From Nemania diffusa (taxonomy: Eukaryota > Ascomycota > Sordariomycetes > Xylariales > Xylariaceae): a DNA stretch of 64,000 bases. Of this stretch, positions 12,001-21,695 are shown piece by piece. The stretch is taken from NCBI GenBank assembly GCA_038501195.1, contig JBBPUQ010000010.1, positions 3,842,001 through 3,906,000 of the forward strand, read 5' to 3'. Position 1 is the stretch's first letter. Every line of letters starts with the position of its first letter. The notes beneath the pieces were generated by a model. The model was not told the origin of the DNA. It made no database searches and worked only from the letters and a program-made list of their open reading frames with translations. The position numbers and the translations under genes are program-made.

Positions 12001-14105
12001 GAACGGGAGGAGGATCAAGTCCGACCCTTGACCACCGGAGGTCTTGTACATCTGGCGAAAGAACTTTGCGGCTGCTGATGGTGCCCGGCTTGTAGTCACG
12101 ATGACCTTAGCACCACCGGCAAGAAGACCGCGTACTATCTCTGCGCCGATAGAACCGGGTCCTGCACCAGTGACTAACGCAGTCTTATGAGAAAAGTTTA
12201 AGCCACTCCGACTCTCTGCTGCCGATAGTAGGTCGAGATACATATGGGTAAGCTGCGGATCGAATTCCCACCCATTTTGCGACTGCTTGCGCAGGTGAAC
12301 AAGTGGTTTACTGTTGTTGGCGGTTGAGCGTAGGAGGCTCGAATAGCTGACGGGGATATGCAGGCCCGGATCTTGTTTCCGGGGTACCTCTGTGTACGAC
12401 AACTGGCCTTGCTCATCGATTGCTGTTTGAGGGCCTAGTGCTTGTTGATAGTGGCGAAAGACAGGACCACTATTATGTACCGTCGGCTTGTATGATAACA
12501 AGTGTCTAGCTACGTCAGAAGTTTTTCCTGCGGTTGAGTGGTGGATTAACATGTCTTCAAGTGCTGAAGACCATCGATTACTGAGCGCCTGAAGCTGAGA
12601 GACCGGTATCTCGGGAATCGGCCCCCCTGCAGCCGCGATGTTCAAGAGACGCGCGGCATCTTCCCGAGCCCAGTTCCACCACGACTTATAACGCCGCTCC
12701 TGGAGAGGCGCGAAGATTCCCTGGATTCCGGTAAGGAACTCATCCCCGAGCTCGGCTCGCCAGTCCTCGAGCTCTCTTTGTGTCTTGCTGTCGGATGACG
12801 CGTCGTCGTAGGCATCGTGATCTGATAACGTGTCTATGTTCAAATGGCGTGCGAGTATCTGGAACTGTTTATGTAGGAATTCGTTCTGCTCCTTTTTCAT
12901 AGCCTCTAGACTTGCTGCATCGACTGTAGCTATCATTGCGCTTGACTGCCCTGAACCAACATGTGCAGATCGCTTCTGCAGTGAGACACTGGCGCGTGCC
13001 CCATATCGAGTTACCACCGTGTCGAAGAAGGCGTGGGCCAGTTCAACTTCAGGCAATCTAGCAGATGGCTCCATGGTGACGCAATAGCAGAGAACGGCTG
13101 TGCGCCGATTGGTATCCAGCCCCCAAGTCATTTCCAGGTAGTTGAGCGCATCGGTTTGGGCAAAGCCTCCCGGCATCTTTGAGGCGAATAGACGCTCGAT
13201 GAGTTTCCTCATCTGTTTACCAGGTTTTCCAGAGAATGCCGACAAGAGCCTCGCTCCTAATGCATCTAGAGCCCAGTCCTCACTACCATCCGGGAGATCC
13301 CCGAACTCAGCAGCGAGATCTCCTATAATTTCATTTTGGAGGACGGATTTGCCTATTATACACGGCGTCAGTCAGGAAGAGGGCGCGGGGTTAGTAAACT
13401 CACCAGCAGACAGAGAGCGTATTGATGTCTCGGCTGGAATCTCATCAAATGCTTTTCTAAACTTCTGGGCGACAATCGCTAAGATGATGTCTGTGGGTAC
13501 CAAGTCCACGTCGGCTACAGTAGCAGCCTGGACAAGAGGCGCTTGTGCTGGTACGGCAACACTGACAGGTGCCCTAACAGGCTCCGGTGCCTTTTCGGGT
13601 GCCTTTGCCTTTGTAGGCGCATTTGGGGCAGGCTGCAATTTCGGGGCAGGAGGTGGTGCAGCACTCTCGCTTTCATATTCGTACGTGATCTTCTTGAAAT
13701 CATTTTCATCTCCAGTGAAGAGAAAGTCTCGGTTGATAGAATGTAATAGATCTTTCTCGCCGACGATCTTGTCCGCCGATTTCTTAGCCAAAGACGCGAG
13801 GACTTTGGCTGGGCCAATTTCAATAAAGCGTTGGATGTGTTTGTCATCTGCTAAAAGCTCTCTCTGGGTATCGATCCTATTCATACACTATCAGTATCTA
13901 GTAAAGAAACGAGTGTATTGTGTGCTAACCATTTTACCGGAAACGCAAATTGATGTCTGCATGATATGTCAGCCCATAATATTAGCATGCCAATAGTGAA
14001 TAGGAACAAAACAAACGTTAAAAGCTCTATTAAAAGTTTATGAGCAACATCTTGACTACCCGAACCCTGGCTATCTCCTCGTGGTAATTGGTGTATCTGA
14101 GTCAT
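9058..14105 (-). CDS. fatty acid synthase alpha subunit, secondary-metabolism type, no PPT domain
   Basis: Predicted 1627-residue cytosolic subunit in four exons (14105-14017, 13956-13930, 13876-13404, 13352-9058). Introns: 14016-13957 (GTTTGT, TGCTAATA, TGCAG), 13929-13877 and 13403-13353 (GTGAGT); exon 2 is a 27-nt micro-exon. Domains in order: N-terminal segment that completes the partner's transferase (QFAFPVKWIDTQRELLADD), an Ala/Pro linker, acyl carrier domain with the phosphopantetheine Ser in SAGKSVLQNEIIGD (about residue 199, beside a splice junction), ketoreductase (ALVTGAGPGSIGAEIVRG, about 590, and YSESKLG), and ketosynthase with Cys in PTGTCATAVESLD (about 1214), His in SFHGTSTKANDKNE (about 1441) and Lys/His in CQKYLTGHPKGA (about 1480). 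The protein stops shortly after the ketosynthase, so the C-terminal phosphopantetheinyl transferase domain of primary FAS alpha (about 1850-1890 aa) is absent. It is divergent from the citrate synthase gene. An FAS beta partner is required and not in the window. Confidence 0.93.
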
Positions 14106-14784
14106 GATGGCCTCTGGGAACACTTCACTGTGTTGTTATAAATTACACTATGTTCACAGATGGTCGTACGAAACATTTATTTGTTGGTTGCCAACGAAGG
14201 CATAGTTAATGATAACTCGATGCTAATGAACCGGTGTCTACTTTTAACAAAGCGCAATATGGAATTAGTGGAGGAAATCATTTGAAATGTTTATTGGCTC
14301 GCAATATACGAATTCTAAATAATGCTCACTATGAGGTGGCGATACTGCCGAGCACTCGCAAGTTGAAGTCTCCGCTAAGCGTCCCCGAGTATCCTACTGC
14401 AGACACAGCGTCCTTCACCCGGGCTCTCATTGCCGAGGGACGAAACTTTGCGTTCATATGCTAATGCCGGGGACATAATGCACGCGAAAATAAGATAGAT
14501 AGGAGGAGATTAAGCCGGGGGGCTCCCCTCGGGCCCGGGAACCGCGTCTCGGCCTCGGTCGCCGGGCCCGAAAGTACTAGATGGGAGAGATGCCGGAGGT
14601 CGTCCAGCACGACAAAGCTCCGATACCGGTGAGCCAGAACCCGATTCGTTTCATATAACTGGAAGCCTAGGAATCATCACGTTTCTTTACGAAAGATTAT
14701 CTAACTCTGTTACCGCTACGGCCATTGCTCATTGACGACAGGGCCCTGAACGCGCAGCGCACTGCCATTTCTCCCGCCTTCATC
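14106..14784. promoter_or_regulatory. shared divergent promoter of FAS alpha and citrate synthase genes
   Basis: About 680 bp separate the two divergent start codons. The right half is unusually GC-rich for this locus and holds a perfect 10-bp inverted repeat (14529-14538 TCGGGCCCGG and 14562-14571 CCGGGCCCGA) with 23 bp between the arms; the spacer itself contains further CGG/CCG triplets. Zn2Cys6 proteins bind paired CGG triplets, so this is the best candidate operator for the regulator at 4206-6834. A short plus-strand ORF here (14234-14464) has no recognised domain. Confidence 0.55.
14529..14571. promoter_or_regulatory. 10-bp perfect inverted repeat, CGG/CCG-rich
   Basis: The arms TCGGGCCCGG and CCGGGCCCGA are exact reverse complements around a 23-bp spacer. 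Each arm contains the palindrome CGGGCCCG. The position in the divergent promoter and the CGG content fit a zinc-cluster binding site; a structured 5' leader is the alternative. Confidence 0.5.
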
Positions 14785-16582
14785 ATGCCTGGTGCTACGA
14801 ACGTCGTGGTTTCCACCAATGGGAACGGCGAGACTGTGAAAACAAAACAGGATGTGTTGCATGTCATCGATAGCCGGACAGGCCAGTATGAAGCCATTCC
14901 CATCAATAAGAACGCCATCAGCGCCACCGCATTTAAAGGCTTCAAGGCGCCAAAGGACGCACACCACCCAGAATACCAGAACGAGCAAGGATTACGCATC
15001 TTCGATCCAGGTTACTCAAATACAGTTGTTAGCGAGAGCAAGGTTACCTATATGTAAGGCCAAGCTAATCAGTGACTGAATGATAGCTGCTGTATCCTTA
15101 TTAGCGCCACCTCCGAAGTATTCTAACAACTCCTGTAGTAACGGCCTCGAGGGTGAAATACATTACCGCGGCTATTCAATCCAGGACATTGTCGGCAAGA
15201 AAACTTTCACGGACATCTCGCATCTCCTCATTTGGGGCAAATGGCCAACCCCAGAAGAGAAGGACAAATTTCAGCAGAAGCTGAACAGCGTTCCGCTTCC
15301 CGATGGCTCTGTCTTCCAGGTCATTCGGTCATTTCCGTAAGGAACAATTCTATGTCCCCCACCCCCCCTCCGTTTGGCTTTTTATTAAATTCTTTCCCTT
15401 AATTGAGCGTCCAGAGACGGGTCGGCTGACTTCAGGCCTTAACAACCATAGGAAAAATGGTTCAATTATCGGTATGATGATTGCCGGTCTGTCTGCCCTT
15501 CAATCATGTGATATGGATGCTATCCCCGCCCACGCCGCTCAGAATCTGTATATGGGATTTCCTGAGCGTGTTGATGGGCAGATAATACGGGTCATGTCGA
15601 GTCTGTCGGCTATCACAGCGGCGGCGTACTGCCACCATATGGACATCCCCTTCACACCACCCCGCGCAGACTTCTCGTACATTGAGAACTTTCTGCTCAT
15701 GGTGGGTCTCGTCGATAAGCAAACGGGTTTACCCAGCCCTCGCTACGTCAGTATACTCGAGCGTCTCTGGGCCGTCGTCGCCGACCACGAGATGACATGT
15801 TCGACGGCCGCACTCTTGCATACAGCGTCCGCCCTTCCGGATGTCATCTCATGCGTAACATCGGCGTATTGTGCCCTTTATGGACCTCTACACGGCGGTG
15901 CTATTGAAGTCGCGTATAAGCAGATCCAGGAAATTGGCACTGTCGATGACGTGGCGGCGAAGCTAGAACGCGTTAAAACAGGAAAGGAAAGGCTCTACGG
16001 CTATGGCCATCGCGTCTATCGCGTAACTGATCCCCGTTTTGTTTTCATCCGTGATATTCTCGAAGAACTATCGGACGAGGTGGCTCAGGATCCCCTACTT
16101 CGCGTAGCCTTTGAGCTGGACCGCCAGGCCTCCCAAGACGAGTACTTCACGACAAGGAAACTCCGCCCAAATGCAGACTTCTTCGCCGCATTAGCATATA
16201 AGGCACTGTAAGTTCTTTCCTATTTTCATGTGACCACTTGTATATTTCTATACTTGAGAACGATTTGATACTAACATCGATACTTAGTGGATTTCCTCCG
16301 GAGTTCATTTTACCCATTTCTATATTATCGCGGACACAGGGACTTATGGCACATTGGAGGGAAGCAATGTTGGGTAAGTCATCCCACAAACCATATAGAA
16401 GCTCATTCAGGATACGAAGCTCGGACTCATCCCAAGCCCTACATTTGTACCTGTCTTTCTTTGAATCTTCTAGGAATTTTGGAAGCTTGCTTGTTCACTC
16501 ACTGACTTGTCTTATAGAAGGTGGAGCGCGGATTTGGCGTCCTGGTCAGGTGTACACGGGTGATTTAGGCAACACCATGTAA
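14785..16582 (+). CDS. citrate synthase-like protein, probable alkylcitrate synthase
   Basis: Predicted 457-residue protein in five exons (14785-15053, 15139-15336, 15452-16207, 16288-16373, 16518-16582); introns 15054-15138, 15337-15451, 16208-16287 and 16374-16517 have GTAAG donors and mostly CTAAC/CTGAC-like branch sites, and the spliced length is a multiple of three. It condenses an acyl-CoA with oxaloacetate. Citrate synthase catalytic positions are present: His in YGPLHGGAIEVAYKQ, His in YGYGHRVYRVTDPR, and Asp in RPNADFF. The C-terminus GARIWRPGQVYTG is typical of fungal citrate and 2-methylcitrate synthases. The open frame runs upstream to 14671 without another ATG, so MPGATNVVVS is taken as the start. 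There is no mitochondrial presequence and no SKL-type end, so it is predicted cytosolic. With FAS alpha and a decarboxylase beside it, an alkylcitrate synthase is the preferred reading; 2-methylcitrate synthase is the alternative. Confidence 0.88.
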
Positions 16583-17566
16583 TGACGAGCAAAAGGCGTA
16601 ATGATCAAACGACTATTACATGTTTTGAATTGAGGGCCATATTTTTGGTGTTACTAGACCATTTGGCGTTTTCTAGACCCTCCGTATGAATACCTTTTCA
16701 CCAGGTGTATCGTCCCTTTCTACCATATATACTTGTCAACAGCTTAACCGTAGAGGTTGTGTACAGAATCAAAATTATAAATCTACAACCTCATGACTTG
16801 AGAAGTTGTTATGACGATATCAGTGCCGAGCTTGTCGCCCTAAGTTGAAGTAAAACTCGTCATGGGACATCGTGAGACAAGTCAAGACAGAATTAATGAT
16901 AAGAATTAGTACGTGACACATTTCCCCTCATGATCGAACACTTGGGTTCGCGCAAGGACAAGTCTAGGCAGAAGTCTAGGATATGCATGCGCAGGTTCGC
17001 TAAATTAGTGGCTAGGTAAGTGACTAGGTAGAGATGGGTTCTTATTAATAGTTAGGTAAGTCTAGAAATAAGTGGAGGGCTAACCTCGATGACTAGAATA
17101 TTCGTTAAAGCGTGGTTCTAGTCAACAAGAGATTGGTACCCTTTTAAGTGGTAGACTCACGTGCTATTTAAGCGTACAGGTACTTAATGATGAAGTACTA
17201 CATTTGTAGCCACCAAGCTCAGTAAACATCCCCAGGCCGAACGTTCCATTCAGACCACATCAGACACAAACTGGAGCAACAATCAATTGACACTTCAACT
17301 GATCAAGGCATTCGGCCGTTCAAAAGATGTCCATTTAACATTCACCAGATTTTCTAAGAGCTGTTCTGTTCCTTCACTTGCGAAAGCTCCACCAACCAGT
17401 AGGAATGGGGAAAGCCAGTATTTGATTGGACCGACACACATAATGAGATGCTCCCTAGCACTTTAGGGCGAGTGGACTGATGTCAGATCTGGACTGCCAG
17501 CGCTCGCTCATACCACTGCCCTCATTAGCCTTGAAAGATTGCACATCGTCGATATCTAATAATAAG
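16583..17566. other. intergenic region between citrate synthase and NmrA-like genes
   Basis: Non-coding. It contains the citrate synthase 3' flank, several short near-repeats of the type CTAGGTAAGT (about 16990-17070), and the promoter of the NmrA-like gene with a CGGCCG palindrome at 17313-17318, 249 bp before its ATG, as also seen upstream of the decarboxylase gene. Confidence 0.5.
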
Positions 17567-18693
17567 ATGCCGAAGCTCATTTGCGTGATTGGCGTGACTG
17601 GTAACCAGGGGGGTGCCGTCGCTCAGCGATTCCTTAAAGACCCGAATTTCGAGGTACGAGGTCTTACTCGCGATCCTGCGTCTGAAAAGGCAAGACAACT
17701 TGCTGCCCAGGGCATTGAGATTGTCCAGGCGGAATTGAACAATGTGCAAAGCCTCGTAAATGCCTTCAAAGGTGCCAGCCTGATCTTTAGCGTCACCCAG
17801 TATTGGGAGCCCTTTTTCCGGCTCGACTGCAGACAGGAGGCAGAAGCACAAGGTATATCATGTCGAAAGTATGCCTACGATGTCGAATACCGACAAGGCC
17901 GGAATATTGCCGACGCTGCCGCCACGGCAGTCGATTCACTAGAGTCCAACGGCTTTCTGGTCTCAACGCTGAGTCACGCAGGAAAGTGTAGCAGAGGCGC
18001 GATCAAGGAGGCCTACCACTTCGACTCTAAGGCTGATGTCTTTCCGCGATATGTCGATGAGAGGTATCCGGAGCTAGCGGCCAAGATGAGCTGCATCCAA
18101 ACAGGATGCTACATGACAAGCTACAAACTGTTACCGACATCATGGTATGCAAAGGTCGGACAGCCTCACATCACTTGGGTCGTCGCACACTCACAGCTAA
18201 CACGATGTGTCGCAGCAACCCGACGGCAGCTACCGCATAAGCTTCACCACAGGGCCTAATCGTCCAATCCCTCATCTTGATGTTAACGCTGACATGGGTA
18301 ACTTCGTCTACGCTGTTGCACAGCGACCGCCAGGTGGGCACTACATGGCCGAGGGAGGGACTTGCAGCTGGAGTGAAGTGGCCCAGCAATGGGGTGAGAT
18401 TACGGGCCAGAAAGCGAGCTACGAGCAGATATCCGAAGCCGAATTGATAGCAATAACACCTGACGCAGAGTACGGTAAAGAGGTTAGCGATATGTTCACA
18501 TATAGTGACGATCCGGGGTATGATGGTGGGATGGACCTGATAAGAGCAGCAGACTTGAGAAAAGCAAGTGTAAGCATACACTCTTAGCACACCGCTTGGC
18601 TAACTACCCATGTAGGCCGGAATTGAATGTCCTATGACTAGTCTAGAAGATTTTATGAGAAGGGAAGACTGGAGCTCTGTTCTTGCACAGTAG
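17567..18693 (+). CDS. NmrA-like/isoflavone reductase-like NAD(P)-binding protein
   Basis: Predicted 339-residue atypical short-chain dehydrogenase in three exons (17567-18154, 18216-18569, 18616-18693). Intron 1 (18155-18215) uses a weak GTCGGA donor but has an AGCTAACA branch and CGCAG; intron 2 (18570-18615) is only 46 nt, with GTAAGC and GCTAAC. The start is the ATG directly before the Rossmann fold (MPKLICVIGVTGNQGGAVAQ); an in-frame ATG at 17480 would add 29 residues with no homology. The glycine motif GVTGNQGG binds NAD(P). Later conserved blocks are CRKYAYDVEY, VSTLSHAGKCS, AAKMSCIQTGCY, HLDVNADMGNFVYAV and, in exon 3, GIECPMTSLEDFMR. Family members are redox sensors (NmrA, HSCARG) or reductases; the substrate cannot be told. 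Location suggests a tailoring or sensing role in the cluster. Confidence 0.85.
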
Positions 18694-19439
18694 GCTTTCG
18701 GATTTCGGATTTCAAATCTATACAACAAAGAACCCCGAAGCATTTGGCGAATCTAGTCACGCAGAGCATAGCACTCCTGATTCCCGCATGTATTTCATAT
18801 GACCCCGAATGCATTGGTTATAAGAGCTCCAGAGCTGATCCGAAACTCAAAAAACACAAATAGGGGTCGCCTATGCAGGTGAGAATAACGGAGCCTGAAC
18901 GTTTAGCAGACGTCTCTCCTTCCCATCCCTATATACAAACCTACACTGCAGATTGTTATCGAGTTACCTTTCCCACATTAGCAGTGTCGAAGCTTTTCTC
19001 ATGCACGCTTATGACACACTTACCGGGATCGCATAGCACTAACCAAGCACAGCGAATGCAAAGCTTGGCGCTGATGATCGGTTGGCGCCCGCGTATGAGC
19101 AGGCAACAACATTTGCGCTCGAATGAAATTGAGAGTCGCGCCGGGTAGTATCTCGGGGCAACGGGTTTACTGAATAAATGTTGAACTCCTATGTAATACG
19201 AAATCTCCTCTTTTCTATTCTGCTGTTGCCTTAGGTAATAAGCTACTGTCACGGAGCCATGACGCCGTTAATCCACGATTTAATTAATGATATATAAGGG
19301 CTGTATGTGACAGCTACCATTTAATCCTACTTCCTTCACTCGTTTTACCAGGTGTTATACAAGCAGCTTCGAAGTTTTACGTTAGACTGCATTCCCTAGC
19401 TCACGTCAATCTTATTGAACCTAGGTAAAATCTGACAAT
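18694..19439. other. intergenic region upstream of beta-tubulin gene
   Basis: No recognised coding sequence; the short plus ORF at 18873-19148 matches nothing. The right part is the tubulin promoter, with a TATA-like TATATAAG at 19291-19298, about 150 bp before the ATG. Confidence 0.45.
19291..19298 (+). promoter_or_regulatory. TATA-like box of the beta-tubulin gene
   Basis: TATATAAG lies about 150 bp upstream of the tubulin ATG, followed by a pyrimidine-rich stretch before the start, as in many fungal promoters. Assigned by position only. Confidence 0.35.
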
Positions 19440-21288
19440 ATGCGCGAGATTGTAAGTCGGTCCGCCCTAAAACGCGATTGTTTATTTGAAATTCCTTCCC
19501 ATCAGATCTCTTTGACAGTCCATGATCAAAGCTAACTATTGTCACCTCCAGATACATATTTCGACCGGTCAATGCGTATGTCATTCTCGTCTCTCGTCAT
19601 CACTAAATGTTGATCAATTCGTTTCCTCGATAGGGAAACCAGGTCGGTGCTTCATTCTGGTATGTCGATCTCATAGGTGTCTTGAGACCTACTTCAGCTA
19701 CTGACAAGGGGTAATGGCATAGGCAGACTGTGTCTCGTGAGCATGGCCTCGACCACAATGGCATCTATCAAGGTTCCTCAAGCCTTCAGCTAGACCGAAT
19801 CGGGGTATATTTCAACGAGGTCCGTACCTAACGTTGTGCTGTATAACCTTATGTATGTTGACAACTTGTGCAGGGTCGTAACGCGAAATATGTACCTAGA
19901 GCTGTCTTAGTAGACTTGGAGCCCGGGACGATGGATGCTATCCGCAGCGGCCAGTACCGCAACTTGTTCAGCCCGGATAACATGGTCTTCGGTCAATCCG
20001 GCGCAGGCAACAACTGGGCAAAAGGCCACTATACTGAAGGCGCTGAACTTGTTGATCAGGTCCTCGATGTCGTGAGGCGGGAAGCAGAGGGTGCTGATTG
20101 TCTGCAAGGCTTTCAGATCACGCACTCCCTTGGTGGAGGAACTGGGTCCGGAATGGGCACGCTGCTCTTGTCGAAGGTTCGCGAGGAGTTCCCTGATAGG
20201 ATCATGGCGACGTATTCCGTTATCCCATCACCGAAGGTAACAAGGAAGTTTTGACTCGCCATTGGCAACGTCACAGACATATGTTTAAAAACAGGCTGAA
20301 GGCCGGACTGCTCGTTCGAAGAGAAAGGGCTAACATCTGAGAAACAGGTCTCCGATACTGTCGTAGAGCCGTACAACGCGACACTATCAATCCACCAACT
20401 CGTCGAAAATGCAGACGAGACCTTTTGCATCGACAACGACGCGCTACACGACATCTGTCAGAGGTCTCTCCAAATCTCTTCACCCTCGTATGCAGATATG
20501 AACCATCTCGTGTCCACCGTTATGTCAGGCGTATCAACATCGCTGCGATTTCCAGGTCAGCTCAATTCTGACCTTCGGAAATTAGCAGTTAACATGGTGC
20601 CTTTTCCTCGCCTGCATTTCTTCATGGTGGGCTATGCACCATTGACCAGTCTCATGCCTGGTGCTAAAGCATTCCGTCATTTGACCGTGCAGGCATTGAC
20701 GCAGCAGATGTTTGATCCGAAGAATATGATGGCGGCGTCGGATTTCCGAAATGGACGTTTCCTGACATGTTCGGCTATGTTGTAAGTTGCCCTTTCCGAG
20801 CTCATATACTATTTCTATCGTATATTCATAATACTATAAATGCCACATCCAATAATTCTACGCTAGGACTGACCAAGCGCTACAGCCGCGGGAAGCTATC
20901 TATGAAAGAAGCAGAGCAGCAAATCTACAGCTTACAAAACCATAATTCCACATACTTCGTCGACTGGATCCCGAACAACATCCAAACAGCGATGTGCTCG
21001 GTTCCGGCGCTCGGCCAGGAAATGTCTGGGACCTTCGTCGGCAATTCAACCGCCCTCCAGGAGATCCTGAAACGCGTAGGGGAACAGTTCGCCCTCATGT
21101 TCCGCCGCAAAGCCTTCCTTCATTGGTATACTGGGGAAGGCATGGATGAGATGGAGTTCACGGAAGCGGAATCGAATATGAACGACCTGATTAGTGAGTA
21201 CCAGCAATACCAGGAGGCTGCTATTGAAGAGGATTATGAGGATGAGATGGAGCCCGAGGGTTACAATGGGGGTGAAGCGGAGGAATAG
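19440..21288 (+). CDS. divergent beta-tubulin paralogue
   Basis: Predicted 452-residue tubulin in seven exons: 19440-19451, 19552-19575, 19634-19659, 19723-19819, 19874-20236, 20348-20781, 20886-21288. The first three are micro-exons of 12, 24 and 26 nt. The spliced frame is open and divisible by three. It begins with the MREI autoregulation motif, keeps the GTP loop GGGTGSGMG (about 140-148) and ends in an acidic tail. Numbering matches standard beta-tubulin to about 275. Departures from the usual fungal protein: Phe167 is Tyr (MATYSV), Cys127 is Ala, Cys239 is Ser (GVSTSLRF), Phe270 is Tyr, and the M-loop reads [17 protein letters not shown], two residues longer and without Arg276. His6, Tyr50, Gln134, Glu198, Phe200 and Leu240 are unchanged. 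It is intact, with no stops or frameshifts. It is either a second housekeeping-type paralogue or a drug-tolerant tubulin tied to the adjacent cluster. Confidence 0.95.
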
Positions 21289-21695
21289 ATGTTGGCAGAT
21301 ATAAAAGTAAGGGGCGTTAGCTTAGTGGTAGGTGCTTTCTTTAGCGTGAGCCACATCTATGTATAAGACAGTGGCTGCTCAAATCATTAGTCAACGTGCA
21401 ATCTTGCCCTACCGCTATTTCCACCATCGCGGGACTGGACAGGGGTAAAGCGCGAGACCATAAGCAGATTAGATGCCAAGCTTTGCATTTTCCTGAAGAG
21501 GAATAGGATGATTGTCTTTAGGGTTCTCCAATTTTAGCCTCATTCTCACCACAAGCTGTTTATGAGCTTCTCCTGTGTTGGGTAAGTCGGTAGACATGCA
21601 TCTACTCTCACATTGGATTTCTCCAAATAAAGACATACATCGGATTACCTTTGAGACAGTCTCTACTTGTAATTGTATGACCCGTCACACGCAGA
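21289..21695. other. intergenic, tubulin 3' flank
   Basis: The tubulin 3' flank and the promoter of the next gene. No ORF or repeat of note was seen. Confidence 0.5.

Noticed and set aside
13142..13996. 284-codon plus-strand ORF
   Set aside because: Fully antisense to FAS alpha exons and introns; the Ala/Gly-rich translation mirrors the Ala/Pro linker of the real gene.
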